A stretch of 64,000 nucleotides of DNA from Onchocerca volvulus (Eukaryota; Nematoda; Chromadorea; Rhabditida; Onchocercidae). Position 1 is the first letter of the stretch. Each line of letters starts with the position of its first letter. The notes beneath the pieces were generated by a model, which saw only the letters and a program-made list of their open reading frames with translations, was not told the DNA's origin and searched no databases. Positions 51,956-64,000 of the stretch are shown in pieces. The DNA is taken from NCBI GenBank assembly GCA_000499405.2, contig HG738139.1, positions 1,415,361 through 1,479,360 on the forward strand, in the 5' to 3' direction. A program made the position numbers and the translations under genes.

Positions 51956-53492
51956 CGATAATTTATTTGAATAAATGAATGCAGTAAATTTACAACTTAA
52001 TTTGTTTAAAAAAAAGATAATAATTTGAAAATTAAATAAATAAAATATAATCAATTAAATGTTTTCGTAACATTTCATACAAATCGCAGTGAAATCAATT
52101 TTCGTTTTTTCGAAACATTTCAAACATTACAAAATGTAAATTTTTATCTGTACAAAATGAAAGAAAAAGAAATGTGCGATAATTTTACGGAAATTATTAT
52201 GAACAAAAAAACGAAAATATGAATTGAAAGATAGAATAACTAATATAGAAACTATATTGGTAATATAAAATGAAAAAAGTATTATAGTTAGACTAAAATA
52301 AATGAATGCTTTTATTGAATGGGCCATTAACTCATTCAACGTAAATCTCAGAAGTTTTTTTTCTTTTTATCACCAAAAATGAATATATCCTGCGCGACAG
52401 AAATTTTCACATTATCCAATCAAAGATACACAAGAGATGATCAAAATTGCGCAACATGTTGCTCTACTTGTTCGCATTGACTGTTCGTATGTTTGTCTGT
52501 TTTTCATTTTCTCCTGTCTTCTAATGTCTTACTATTTCTCGTTTTTTATTAATCTCTACCATTTCCAATTGGTGTATTTCTTTTTTTTGCGAGAGGTTTT
52601 TGTCTTCACCCGAATATATTTCCTCGGAATTTTACTAATTCATTATCATATCAGCATTTTCCGATTATTTCACAGATCTTTCTCTTCCTATCAATCATTA
52701 TTAACATTAAAGTATTATTCTGTATGAATTATCTCAATTCCTTAATGTAAATTTCATGTTATTCGTTTTAATAATATTAAATGGAAGATTTCTCAGAACG
52801 ATTGAATGAGTGGTTACAGAAATTCATGTCTTATTCGTGTCATTGGCAGGCTGTTATAAAAATTCACATTTGATTGGTACTGGTTAACAGATGGTTACAA
52901 AAATTCGTATTTTATTAATATCATTGGCAAGTGGTTGCAGTTTATTCATATCCTCAGCAAATAGCTATAAAACTTTACGTCTTATTCATGTCTTTGGCAA
53001 ATGGTTATAAAAATTCACGTCTAATTCGTATCATTAGGAAATAGTTGCGAAAAGGCAATTATATACAATTGGTTGCTGAAATGCAGGTATTATCTGATAT
53101 CATTAAGGCTCTTACAGTACCAATTGATATCAGTGATGTATAGTTACGAAAAGTTATATATTATTTGTTACTCTACCATCGAGAAATGTTTACCAAAAAT
53201 CAAACTTTATTCATTTTTCTTTTTTCATGTTTATGTTATATTTTTTGAATCGTTTTTTTTTTTTTTTTTTTTAATCTGATAATTTCCTCTCTTCCGATCA
53301 AAATTTGATTAAATATTTGATCAGACAAGAGAAAAATTTATTTTAACTAGATATGATATATTTTTCGAGAGCTGTGTTATGAAATCAACATAGTTTGCAT
53401 GGCTACGCTTTCCAAATATGTCTATTCATTTCAGATTTCTGACCGATGGCCGCATTCCGGAAGTTGAACAGTTAATTGCTGTATAACGCCAA
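51956..53492. other. Intergenic with a 40-bp minisatellite
   Basis: AATAAA-type signals near 52030-52045 may end the phosphatase transcript. The minisatellite at 52808-53060 is listed separately. Otherwise nothing is seen. Confidence 0.5.
52808..53060 (+). repeat. 40-bp minisatellite
   Basis: About seven imperfect units of ATGGTTAxAAAAATTCxxxT, then xTxATTxxTATCATTGGCAA. Most are 40 bp and one is shortened to 30 bp. Units begin near 52808, 52851, 52891, 52931, 52961, 53001 and 53041. Confidence 0.75.
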
Positions 53493-55250
53493 ATGTTTAC
53501 TAATGTTTTTATCTTTGTAATAGTATCGTTGTTTCCACTTTCAACATTCAGTACAACTGATGTGGTGTTAAAGCCCTGTTCTGAATTGTTAATGGGACAG
53601 TAAGTTTTCGATTCATATTTCTAGAAATAATGTTAAATTGTAAAATTTGAACAATAAATATTGCGTTTTTAAGATTTAATTTTTCCGCAGTTACTTTACT
53701 ACTCAAAATAAAAACTGTTATAGATGCAAGTAAAACATAATTAGTGTATATGTCTCTATTTCATTTATTTGTATACTCTATTTCGCTTATTTGTATACTG
53801 CATTTTTATTTTAATTGCTGAGATACTTTACTAAAACTATCCCTAGATATTGGTGTGAAGAACCTGAAATTTCACCGATTACTCAGCTACCTGAAACCTG
53901 TGAGAAGGATAATTCAATTACTGGTATATCTTTAAAGTTACGCAGTGACATAATATTATTCATTTGAAGTTGATAACAGAAGTTTACGGGAAATTGTAAC
54001 TGTTGTCAGGCGAATATGACACGTTTATATTGTGCATGCAGCGCAATATATATTACTTTCGGGCTAGCTTTTGCAAACCAAATAAAGAATGCACTTGATT
54101 TCATGAAATCCTTCAAATAAAAATAAAAGAAAGGGATTTAAAATTTAGATTTGGAATGGGCCGTATAGGTTTTTAACAAGTTTTAATATTCAACAGCAGT
54201 TTATTTCAAAATTATGTACCATTAATTTTTCAGTTGTTTGTGAAGTGGCAAATGAAATCAATTGTATAGGATTGGATAACGGTACGGGGAAGTATGTTTT
54301 TCAATTTTTTTTTTTCTTCACATAATTTTAAATTAATTTAAAATGATCGTGAAATGCTACGGAAATTATTTATGACTTCATCAGTTATATATAATTCTAT
54401 AAAATATTTACTTTTTTCTTTATATATTCTTGTTTGCTTTTTTTTCCATACTTTAGGTTTCTGAAACGTGTACGAAACGGATGTGCCTACTCAGCTGGTA
54501 TCGACTACAGCACTGCGTTATTGTTATCGGTATTCTTTGGTTGGTTAGGTATTGATCGAATTTACCTTGGGTATTATGCTATAGGTTTGAAACTTGATTT
54601 TTTTCTTAAAATTTCTTAGTTTTTGATATAAAGTAATAGTGGAAATGGTTATGAAGTGAAAGAGGGAATAGATAGAATAGTTATTACTTTATTTGCTCAA
54701 GTAGCTTTGAATGTAAAGAATGCTGTGGGAGATGGTTAATTATCAATAGAGAATTTTATTATTTAAACGGGCAAAAAAAGTTTATTTACGGAATTTTTTC
54801 CAAAACTTGTTTTGTTTGTTGTCAAAAAGGATGTTTGATGTTAAAAGAAGGAAAGAGAAATACAAATTGGATTTTTTTCTTTTTTTTGCTTCAAGTAGCA
54901 GATTTACAATTATTAAGTTATTTTACAGCTGTCAAGTCTGAATCAAACTTCATAAATTGTTATAGATGTGATGATTTATGATTGTATTATATTTTAATAA
55001 TTTAAGAGATGTTGAATCTGTTATTTACATGTATAGTTCTCTTTTTCTTTCAGGATTTGTAAAGATGTTTTCATTTGGTTGCTTCACATTATTGTATCTT
55101 TTGGATATCGTATTAATTGCATTGCAACTGCTAGGACCGGCTGATGGTTCCGCTTACCGTATCAATTTTTATGGGCCGAAAGCGATACCAATACGATTCT
55201 CAAACAATACTTATGTTTCACTCTATACTTGTTTCGATTGTATATCATAG
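53493..55250 (+). CDS. TM2D1: TM2-domain protein, TM2D1-like
   Basis: TM2D proteins are small membrane proteins; fly almondex and amaretto act with Notch signalling and TM2D1 was described as a beta-amyloid-binding protein. Exons: 53493-53599, 53847-53923, 54234-54291, 54457-54584, 55054-55250. Phases agree; 188 aa, near human TM2D1. It starts with a signal peptide (MFTNVFIFVIVSLFPLSTFS). The Cys-rich lumenal part has CSELLMGQYWCEEPEIS, PETC, VVCEV and INCIGLDNGTG, matching TM2D1 in order. The TM2 domain has span 1 ALLLSVFFGWLGIDRIYLGY with a DRI (family DRF) turn at 114-116, then span 2 and LLGPADGSAYRINFYGPK, the diagnostic TM2D1 ending. C. elegans has a comparable protein. AATAAA at 55611. 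Confidence 0.88.
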
Positions 55251-55610
55251 TTTCTTCCTCTGTATTTTTCTGAAACTTCAACTTTCACCGTGAATTTTAT
55301 TTTTTTTTATTTTAATTCGAAAGAGTGAGATTTTATCAGTTTACTTGTATTTATTGCTTAATTTCCCATTTTGTGATATATTTTATTACTTCTTATTTGT
55401 TGCTGTATGGGTACGTTATTCAAATGTTCATGCAATTTTTGTTACAATTGTTAATTCTTTCTGCACGGTATTATCCAAAGAAAAAATATGTAGTTCAAGA
55501 AACATTCAGATCACAGCACAAAGTTGAATTTACTTTCAAATATGACTATTCGATTAAGAATTTCCAATTTTTATTCCGCGCTTGAGATTTTATGACACAG
55601 ACTGTTTCCA

Positions 55611-55641
55611 AATAAAGTTTGTGTTTTTTTTTTTTTTCCAG
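55611..55641 (+). promoter_or_regulatory. Polyadenylation signal followed by U-tract and acceptor
   Basis: AATAAA (55611-55616), a T-run and TTTCCAG ending at 55641 lie between the TM2D1-like stop and the TIM10 ATG (55664). The arrangement looks like a nematode intercistronic trans-splice region. Confidence 0.45.
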
Positions 55642-55663
55642 TGTTAGAATTTTTTTTGAGAAG

Positions 55664-56303
55664 ATGTCACAAGCACAACTTCAAATGGTAGCTGATTTGG
55701 AGATGGAAATGATGTCTGATATGTATAGGCGGATGACGGCAGCATGTCAGCAAAAATGTATTTCAACTCGTTACAAGTAAGACATACTATCTTTTACATG
55801 TACAGATGATTTTAGTTTTCATGCTTAGAAGTGTTGCTGAAATTTATAGTTATTTGGTGTGTTTCAATAATTTAGTGATTCTATGATTTATTCTTATTTA
55901 GCATAGCTTTTTTAAAAAAGAAAAAATCATCCCATTTTCTCAGTCATTTGTTAAGTTTGAATCTATTAAAAACAAAAAATTTTATGACGTTTAATAGAAT
56001 ACTAGAATTTTAATGTGATAAGATTTTGTATGATAATTGGCATTGATTAAGAATTATTAGAATTTAAAATGATGATATTTCGGATTTTCCAGCTTTTTGT
56101 TGCTTTCCAAAAATTTCTGCATTTTTTCGTTGATTTGCAGAGAGGCGGAATTGACAAAAGGTGAAGCAGTTTGCTTGGATCGTTGCGTTGCTAAATATTT
56201 GGATGTGCATGAAAAGCTTGGAAAGAAGTTAACGTCAATATCACAGCAGGACGAGAAACAGTTGCAGCAAATGCAGCAACAATTGCAGCAACAAGTGAAA
56301 TAA
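55664..56303 (+). CDS. TIMM10: Mitochondrial intermembrane-space chaperone TIM10
   Basis: With TIM9, forms the hexamer that carries hydrophobic carrier proteins across the intermembrane space. Two exons, 55664-55776 and 56141-56303, join within a Lys codon and give 91 aa, the usual small-TIM size. It has the twin CX3C motif: C28-QQK-C32 and C49-LDR-C53, 16 residues apart. The TIM10-typical start is [20 protein letters not shown] and the helix after motif 2 has [15 protein letters not shown]. The C-terminus is a Gln-rich run ([10 protein letters not shown]). A TTTCCAG acceptor lies 23 bases before the ATG. AATAAA at about 56411. The citrate carrier in this window belongs to a family that TIM9-TIM10 handles. 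Confidence 0.94.
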
Positions 56304-59300
56304 TTGGCTTATCGTATAGTTAATTGCAAAATTGCTCAGGCTTATAAAATTTTTATTTTGTAGTGCATTATTTACCAATTAACCACCAATTTTTGAGCAT
56401 CTAGGCACCGAATAAAAGAAAGATAGTGTGCTAGAGTCAATTAGCAATGCAAGGTTTGATGTTATGTTGTATTCGGTTTTCATCAGTACTTCAAGATCAA
56501 ACAGCAATGCTAAGTCTTCATTAGATACAGAAATATACAAATTTTGCTGTGCCTACTACTTCTGTCTGAATATCTCATCTCAATAAATATAAAATAAGAT
56601 ATAACATCTCTTAGATTTTATTCCTAATCATCAAAAACGATAGTTGATATCATTGATTTATTTTTACAGAGATGGCTTCATACAATGTATAAATTTTATT
56701 CTAATAGTATACAAACTCCAGGTCATGAAGTTAAACATGAACTTACTGTAATAAGTTCATAAGACCAATCATGAGTTTACTGTAATACGAAAGAAAAAGA
56801 AACAAATTTTGGTTATTGACTTTTCAAAGCATTAAGAAAACAAATAAAATAAATACTTTTTGATTTCTAATTTAAGCGATAAATTACTTCACTCTTTTTT
56901 TTTTCTGATTAAACGAATTCCGGCTTTTAATACAAACAAAAACTGAATTTTTTCATTTAATATCTACAATAGCTTACAAATAAAATGAAATCAAAATGAG
57001 AAATACGGAAATCAAGTATAATAAATTTTTTGCAAGTTTTTACCCTTTATATTTTAGGTACATTTGATTTATTTTTATTTCTAAACATTCGATATTTGAA
57101 TTTATCATTATATTTTATCGAAAGTAAATGTCAGTTATGCAAAATTTGTTAGCTTTCGTAAATTTTCATTTTTGCTTACATTTTACTCAAAAGTTATTTT
57201 AAAATGCAAGTTGCAAAATCCGGTTTTTCTATTTGTATGTCATAAACAAGGATTTGTTTATCAAAAAGAAGCACAATATTTCTTAACATCATTTACTGCT
57301 TAGCAGAGTTTAACAACGATTCATTTCACTTAGATTTCATTTAGTTTTCCTTTTTCAAACTTCACGATAAATTGACAAATATCTTTCCCTTTTAAGATTT
57401 TAATGAAAATTACAATACATAAGAAAAAGGGATCAATACATGTTATGTATATATCTGTCGACTTGAACAGAAAAGCATCCTTGTTGAAAATAGAAACCAT
57501 GTTCATTTCCGACATTGCAATCGCGATTAAAACTGAAATTAATTAATATCTTAAAAAGAATCTTTTTTTAATCAGTAAATTTCAGCCGAATTATTTCATA
57601 ATTGATAACAAATTTTTTGGATTTTAGAATAAAAATGGAGAATTGAAGAAGTGAAGTTCCAGAAATGAGCAAAGATAATCGTTCTCCAATTTGTAAATTG
57701 TTAATCATAGGAATGAGAAAGTTATCGGCTTTTTTTTTTGAAATGCTCATACACCGAAATTTGAGATTATGGGTCGATATCATTTCTACAAACAAGTTTT
57801 ACTTGAATTTTTTTTTAAAGTTTGAAGTTCTCCGTAGTTCTAAGAAACTGTGTAGTAAATGAAAGATACATTAAAAAACTTTTGGCCATTGATATAAAAT
57901 ATATACGAATGCTTTTTGCTGAAATAAATCCCAATTATGCAGGTCGAAAATTGTGTGGAAAAAAGATTATAGTTGTAAATAATTGAGAAGAAAATTTAAG
58001 AAAATGATGTAATAATATGACAAGCAAAATATATTTTTTCATATCGTTGTATCACATAGAATTGCAACATCAAAAGAAAATTCAAAAATTAGGTGAAATT
58101 TGGAAAAATTTATTTTTTTGTTGAAAATATAACCAACAAATTTTAATAAAATAGAAATTATAAATGATGAAACGACATTCTAATATTAATATATATTACT
58201 ATTTTGATATTAATATATATTTTGATAAAATTGACAGCAACATGAATTGATACAATTGACAACAACAAAAAAAAATGCAAAATAAAAATGGGAAAAGGAT
58301 GTGATCGATATTAAAGATTAAAGTGTGGAAGATAAAAATGTGGAAAGTTCAAAAATGAAAAGTTAGAGTGTAAAAAGATAAAAGACATGAAAGATGAAAA
58401 ATTGAACGATTTAAAAACGAAAGATTAAAGCATAAAATTACTAATACATAGCATAATGCAAATTATTGCTTGAGAAAAACATTTCAGTAAAATATTCTTA
58501 TTTAATAAGTAACAATTATCATCATTTAAATTCTTTTTCTTTCGTTTTTGTTCTATAACATAAAATTTAAAATTAAAAAAAAAAATGAACAAATTGTATT
58601 TATTGAGTGAATTTTGTCTTCTCTCTTAATTCTCACATATAATCTTTCGCATTATCTTTTTCCTTCGTATATATAGAAATGATTATCGAAAATGCTTGTA
58701 AAAAAAAAAAAAAAGAAAGGAACTTCATAGTAAAAACGAGATACTTTTCGTATCAATCTTTGTTCTAAAATGTTCAAATTTCCGTATATAACTGATTCAT
58801 TCTACACAAAAATTCAGTACAAGGGATTGGATTTATCCATCCTATCTTTTTCTTTAATTTTAATTGAATATTTTTGACAAAAGTTTGATAAAAAATCATC
58901 TATATTGTTGAAGCTGATCGTTTTTGAAGCTAAAATGATGATTTTTTACCACTCGTTTTATATGGGACCATTTATCTGTTATCACTGAAACAATTAAATG
59001 ATAACATGATTTAATGATGCAATGATAATAAACGAAAAAAAGTATTCATGTGTTGCATGATTTTTTTTTACTATAATTTATGAAGCTTGTATTGAAATAT
59101 GCAGTGATTTGCGTGATTAAAGAAGAAAAAGATATTCAAGTATGTCATGATTTTAACAAACATTTTCCTTAGCTTATAAAATTGTATTAAAATATACAAT
59201 GATTTATGAAAAGAAATATTTACGTGTTATTTGTTATTTTATAGTAATTTGTAAATTTATGATGAAATATGCAATGATTTATGAAATAAGCGAAAAAAAA

Positions 59301-60001
59301 AAGTTTACGTGTTACCTGATTTTTTACAGTTATTTTTCTTAGTTATGTTTCATTGTATAGTTATTAAAATTTAATTGATAACAATTTTTATTTCTTTTTT
59401 CTTTCTGTCATTATATTTATATTATTGTGATAAATACTAATTTATTTTGAAATTAAATATTTAAAGGAAAATATAATATCATATTTAGTCGAAAAATCAT
59501 GGGAGGAGCAAATGGATAATGTGTTTATAAATAATATTTAAAATTATAAAAGTGAAATGTTGTAAGATTTACATTTAATTACACAAATATTCTACTCAAA
59601 GATGTTAAATCAAACTAATACCACTTAATTAGATCAATTAATACTAAGATAGAAATAGTGTCAATATAAATGAACGATGATAATTATGAGAAAATTATTT
59701 TTATTTAATTCTGAAATTTTTTCGTCTTTTTTTTACAGTATAGGTCTGAATAATTTAAGTTCTTTTTTCTTCTATTTTTTTTTCCTTTTTTTTTAATAAA
59801 AAAATTCAATTGAAAAGAATTTGTCGGCTTTATTTAAATTATTTGAATTAAGAAGTTTTATTTTTTTAAAATAAAATCTCTTGATTTATTTCAAAAAAAA
59901 AAAAAAAAAAAACGTATCATTAAATATATTTTCAAGAAAGTTCTTTTTTTTTTTAAAAAAGAGAAAATTTTTAATAAAATTTTTTTCCAGGCCTTACAAA
60001 A
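56304..60001. other. Intergenic, no firm gene
   Basis: It holds an 85-95-bp tandem repeat at 59018-59350. A weak minus-strand two-frame candidate at 57330-57795 is discussed among rejected items. The end of the interval is TTTTTTTCCAG (about 59990), just before the next ATG. Confidence 0.45.
59018..59350 (+). repeat. Tandem repeat, about 80-95-bp unit
   Basis: Four imperfect copies of TGAAATATGCAATGATTTxTGxxAxxAA..GAAAAAxxTATTxACGTGTTxxxTGATTTTTTA, with starts near 59015, 59092, 59185 and 59262. Confidence 0.65.
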
Positions 60002-60178
60002 ATGAGCCAACAAATTATTCAAGTTTTAATGCTATTATTATTGTTATTGCTAATAATGATGACAATTATTTCGGCACAATTTTTACCAATGATCCAATTT
60101 TTACCATCAGCTAATTATGCTTGCTTTGGTTCGCCAAGTTTAACTGGTTATTCAACTTGGTGTGGTTTTAATCAGTAA
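60002..60178 (+). CDS. Short secreted peptide, unknown
   Basis: A 58-aa single-exon frame starting MSQQIIQVLMLLLLLLLIMM. The hydrophobic stretch ends TIISA, giving a likely signal-peptidase site before QFLPMIQFLP. The mature part is about 33 residues with a direct FLPxxxFLP echo (QFLPMIQFLPSANY) and two cysteines 14 apart (CFGSPSLTGYSTWC), which could form a disulfide loop. It ends GFNQ. No dibasic sites are seen. Support for a real gene: an ATTTTTTTCCAG acceptor 12 bases upstream, an early in-frame ATG, and an AATAAA about 180 bases after the stop. An upstream coding exon joined at that acceptor is possible. I do not recognise the family. Confidence 0.6.
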   Translation: MSQQIIQVLMLLLLLLLIMMTIISAQFLPMIQFLPSANYACFGSPSLTGYSTWCGFNQ

Positions 60179-63100
60179 TAATCGATCAGCAATGAAAAAG
60201 TTTTCTCAAATATTACCATCAATTATTTGGATCAAATATATTATTGTGACTTCAACAATAATGCGGATGAAAAATTTATTTCTATTCAAATTTCATCGAA
60301 ATATTGTCAACAAATAGCAATTTAATGTGATAATATTTGAATTAATTGTTTATTTTAAAATAAATTTTTATTGATTTTTGTATGATTTCATTTATCTCTT
60401 TGTTATATTGACGTTTTAAATAAATAAATATTTCAAGTAAGTATGTGGCATCTTAATTTGAAAAAATTTAATTTGAACTTTTTGTTCGCAACAACGAAAA
60501 TTTCAATAAGTGTTAACGGTTCAAAGTTCAGGTCCAAACTTGGATTAATTGATAGTTTAATTCAATTATTACTATTCTCATTGTTTGATATTATCAAAAT
60601 TTAGCGCATAATAAGTTTAATACCGATAAATTCAATTTATTGATACTATACTTCCAATATTTTCGCTTGCATGGATTAAATTTTCGAAAAAAAAAAATTA
60701 ATCCGAGAATATCTTCAATTATTTGATTTCAACAAAATGATTCTTCACTTTTTAAAATGAAACCACTGCATTTAAATATGCAAATTATTGAATGATTAGT
60801 TAGATAATAGGCGCAAAAGTTTTGGTAAAGTAATATTTGGAATGTTTCTGTTTCATAGTATTTTGAATAGCAATTAATCAAAATTTAAAATTATTTTAAA
60901 TTAATTCTAAACTAATAATTCTGAACTTAATTTTAAACTACTTTTGAACTTTTTGTTAAAATAGCGATGAATTTGCATAACATGAGTGAAAATAATGTAT
61001 TGTCATTACAAAAATTAAAAAAAAAAAAAAACGAAAATTTGAAATGAAGAATAGGAAAATCATATAATATATTAAAACTAAAATCAATATAACTAAACTG
61101 ACAGTTACGCAAAGAAAGAAAAAAGTACGGAAATGTTTCTTTTTTTTTTTTGTATCAAATTACATCTTGTGTCATTTACATAAAATCGTCAATTTCAATT
61201 CAAATTGTTAGTTTTTAAGTTTTAACTTTTTAATTTTGCAGAGAATTATCCGAAATATTTCTGATAATATTAAAATGAAAATGAATTGTTCAAATATTTT
61301 ACTGATCGAAATTTATCACAAGGTTGCGAAGTTTCAACGAATGGAGAAAGCTTTCGCAATAAATTAAGGGAGCTATCCGGTTTCATTCTTCGAATTGAAA
61401 TAAATTAAATTTAGAAAAATGACAAAATCAGCAATGGGAATAATCGTTTGATAAATGATCTTAAATTCAATGATGTCTTTGGTTTTATATCGCATTTCAA
61501 TAAACTATTGATTTTTTTTTTTATTAACTCGCAGTAATGGATAAAAGTAAAAAATAACAGTAATAAAAGTAAAAAAAAAAAATTATGATACGAAAAGTTT
61601 TATTTTAACCGTTCAACAATGGGTAAAAGTATGTAACAAAAAGTGTCGCTTAAAAGGAAAAAAAAATGAATAAAGGAATTGCATGGATTAAGTTCGATAA
61701 AAATGTTGGATAAAAAAAGTTATCATTGTGTACATTTATACTACTTATATTTGGACTTAAAAATAAATATTCGTTTATAAATTTTTCACAATTTATTTCC
61801 GAACTTGATTTGATGCAATACGTTTCATTGCTAAAATTATATTAATCATTTATTACATTCGAGGAACTTATCAACACTTTCTATTAAAATGATGATGATT
61901 GAAACTAAATTTCGTTGATTTAATTTTCACCTTCGAATCTTTAATGAGCAGCAATCCAGTTTTGAAGCATTTAATAAATGGTTCAATAACATTTAATGAA
62001 TGTTTCGGTAATAAACAAGAAATTTTTGCCGATAATTGCCTGTAACTTTCTGAAAATGGCACATTTGAAAGATTAAAATATCAAAATAATTAAATGCAGT
62101 TTGAATGTATCAAATATATTGAAATATCGAATAACTAAAGACAATAGAAAGATAAATTAATTAACAGGAAAATTCGTGAGGTTTCTTTGATTATTTAAGA
62201 GTTATAAATTCATAGGGAATTTTTTTTTAAAAAACAACAACAATTTGCTGCAGTAATAATTACTTGAATAATAGTAGTTATTTCATCTTCCTGCTAAAAC
62301 TTATTTTTTAACAGTTAACTGATTTTCTCTTTACTCATACAGCATTCATGATGAACAATTATTCATTCTTCCTTGAATAGAGTTTATTTTTAATAAATTA
62401 ATTAATTTTAAAATTTTAAGATTTCGTTACTGGATAAAGAGTTATGAAATATTTTTTTTATTATAACATTATTTATTATTTGATTATTACAACCCAATTA
62501 TAAGTACAACTATTTAGACAGATACAGAAGATTATTCAATATGGTAAAAATGTAAGAAAAAACAAAATAATAATAACAAACAAAAAACCAAAAGAAAATA
62601 CTAAGCAACTGATTAATTTGATTTACATCACTTTGACATGGTTTCTTTTTTTCATTCTCTGAAAACTAGGCAAAATTCTCTATAAATTACAAAAAAAAAA
62701 AAAAGAGATAAAAGTGATAAATTGATAAGTAATCAATTTATTCTAGCAATTTTAGAAAGAAAATTTGCTTTTATAATAGGCTGACACTTTGAGATGCATG
62801 ACGATTTATCATGAAAATTTAAATTTAAAAATTATTGACTTCTTCGGAAGTTTTACAAATCTCAAATTTGTTTGATGGTGCAAATTGTGCCGACGGAACT
62901 TTCATAAAAATTTTTTATTTTTCATTTAATTTTTTCAAATATATTGGTCCAACAAACAAAAGTAACATAAATTTAAATAAAAGCACTTAAATACATATTG
63001 TAAAATGCTAAAGTATAACTTAATTCAATAATCCAGTGAAAAATGCTAGTACGCCAGGTCCTGATTATATATAATGATCAAATTTTCTAACTTTTAAATA

Positions 63101-64000
63101 TTTATTTTTTTCAATATGAAAAAATCTTCTCTTTATAAATAAAAAATGGATTTATAATGAAAAAAAAAAAAAGATAAGTTCATCAAAAGAGGATTAAATA
63201 GATTTACCGCAAAATTTTTAAAAGAATCCGGTGGAAAAAAAGATTCAAAAAACATCAAAAAAAAAAAAGAAAAAAAGAAGCGAAGGAAATGCTACCAATC
63301 ATTTAAACAAACAATCTTAATTGCTACTTTGTATGTATGCATTCTCACATGCCATTAATATTCGGTATTTTTCTATCAAGATCAATTAGTTTTAGTCAAT
63401 CAGTCAATCAGTTTAGTAGTATAATTGGATTGATCAGTCAGTCTTTTACTTTTCCTTTGATCTATGCCGACTTTTTGAATTGCGGTTGAATCTCAAACTT
63501 GGGTAATTAAACCTTTATCATAAAAAAGAAAAAATGGATAGCGCAACACGACATGTAAATTATAAATCAGTAATATCGATCTAAGAAAGTTAATAATGAA
63601 AAAGGGAGTTAGATGATATAAAGGGAAATATAAAAAAGACCGAGTCGGAAATACAAAAACCGCTCCCGTAATATTGGCTCAACGCCAGAACAGTAACAGC
63701 TAACAGTAAGAAACCGTTATGAAATACAACCTCTTCTCCCACTGGGAATAAGTAGATTGCTTACAGAGTTACATTAAGGAAGTCCAACATTTAGTAAATT
63801 ATTCAATAAATATCAAAAACAACAATTAAAATTTACAAAAATGATTGAATTAAAAAATTAACATCATGAATCTCTCGGAATTCCCGACATCTCCTTCATT
63901 TTCTTGACATTTGAACAATTTCTGCACCTTTATGATATCTAATTATAGCATGAATTTACAAATTAATTTTTGTGCTTTTGCCTTTTTTGTTCCACGCCAT
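60179..64000. other. No supported gene to window end
   Basis: A/T-rich with many homopolymer runs. The frame at 61871-62062 (minus) has no context. A less A/T-rich patch at about 63640-63770 may belong to the next gene, but no frame could be supported. Confidence 0.45.

Noticed and set aside
51700..51978. 92-codon frame across the (GT)n tract
   Set aside because: The CVCVCV stretch comes from the microsatellite. The interval is the last phosphatase intron plus its last exon in another frame.
57330..57795. Minus-strand frames with a membrane-like stretch (CIDPFFLCIVIFIKIL) that might form a two-exon gene
   Set aside because: The second frame follows a TTTCAG acceptor, but I found no donor giving a consistent phase from the first frame, and there is no family match.
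1..64000. tRNA, rRNA or CRISPR features
   Set aside because: No cloverleaf, rRNA core or regularly spaced spacer array was recognised by eye. A covariance-model scan was not possible here.

Overview
The window is eukaryotic, very A+T-rich and intron-dense. Introns mostly run GT to TTTTCAG or TTTTAG, and several start codons lie just after an unpaired acceptor, as in nematode trans-splicing. The gene families point to a nematode. A carB fragment of alphaproteobacterial (Wolbachia-like) type inside a TOP3A intron makes a filarial nematode the best guess. That is an inference, because no search was run.

Layout. 1-7985: edge of a minus-strand gene, then mostly non-coding sequence with a possible decayed coiled-coil gene (about 4.3-6.0 kb). 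7986-21799: four plus-strand genes in a row: MED7 (Mediator), a C2H2 zinc-finger protein, a short SWIM-domain protein resembling ZSWIM7/SWS1, and topoisomerase III alpha. The last two belong to homologous-recombination pathways. 23597-25603: a minus-strand mitochondrial citrate carrier (SLC25A1 type). 25604-30334: intergenic, with an 80-bp minisatellite, two Helitron-end-like repeats and a 25-bp minisatellite. 30335-39417: a four-span membrane protein whose introns hold several unrelated tandem repeats. 40039-41400 and 47087-48868: two decayed Helitrons, both with the 3' end on the minus strand. Between them, 43416-45843, lies a seven-span receptor-like gene. 49562-51955: a divergent PP1-type phosphatase. 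53493-56303: TM2D1-like and TIM10 genes, close enough to be an operon. 60002-60178: a short secreted peptide. The remainder to 64000 shows no supported gene.

Multi-exon models were built by eye, requiring continuous reading phase, acceptable splice sites and family alignment from memory. For all complete models the exon lengths sum to an intact reading frame. The main points for follow-up are the carB fragment that splits the TOP3A GRF finger, a GC-AG intron in TOP3A, the displaced SWIM C-x-H pair, the rearranged Helitrons with a related 193-bp inverted-repeat element, the secreted peptide, and the run of different minisatellites in one gene's introns.
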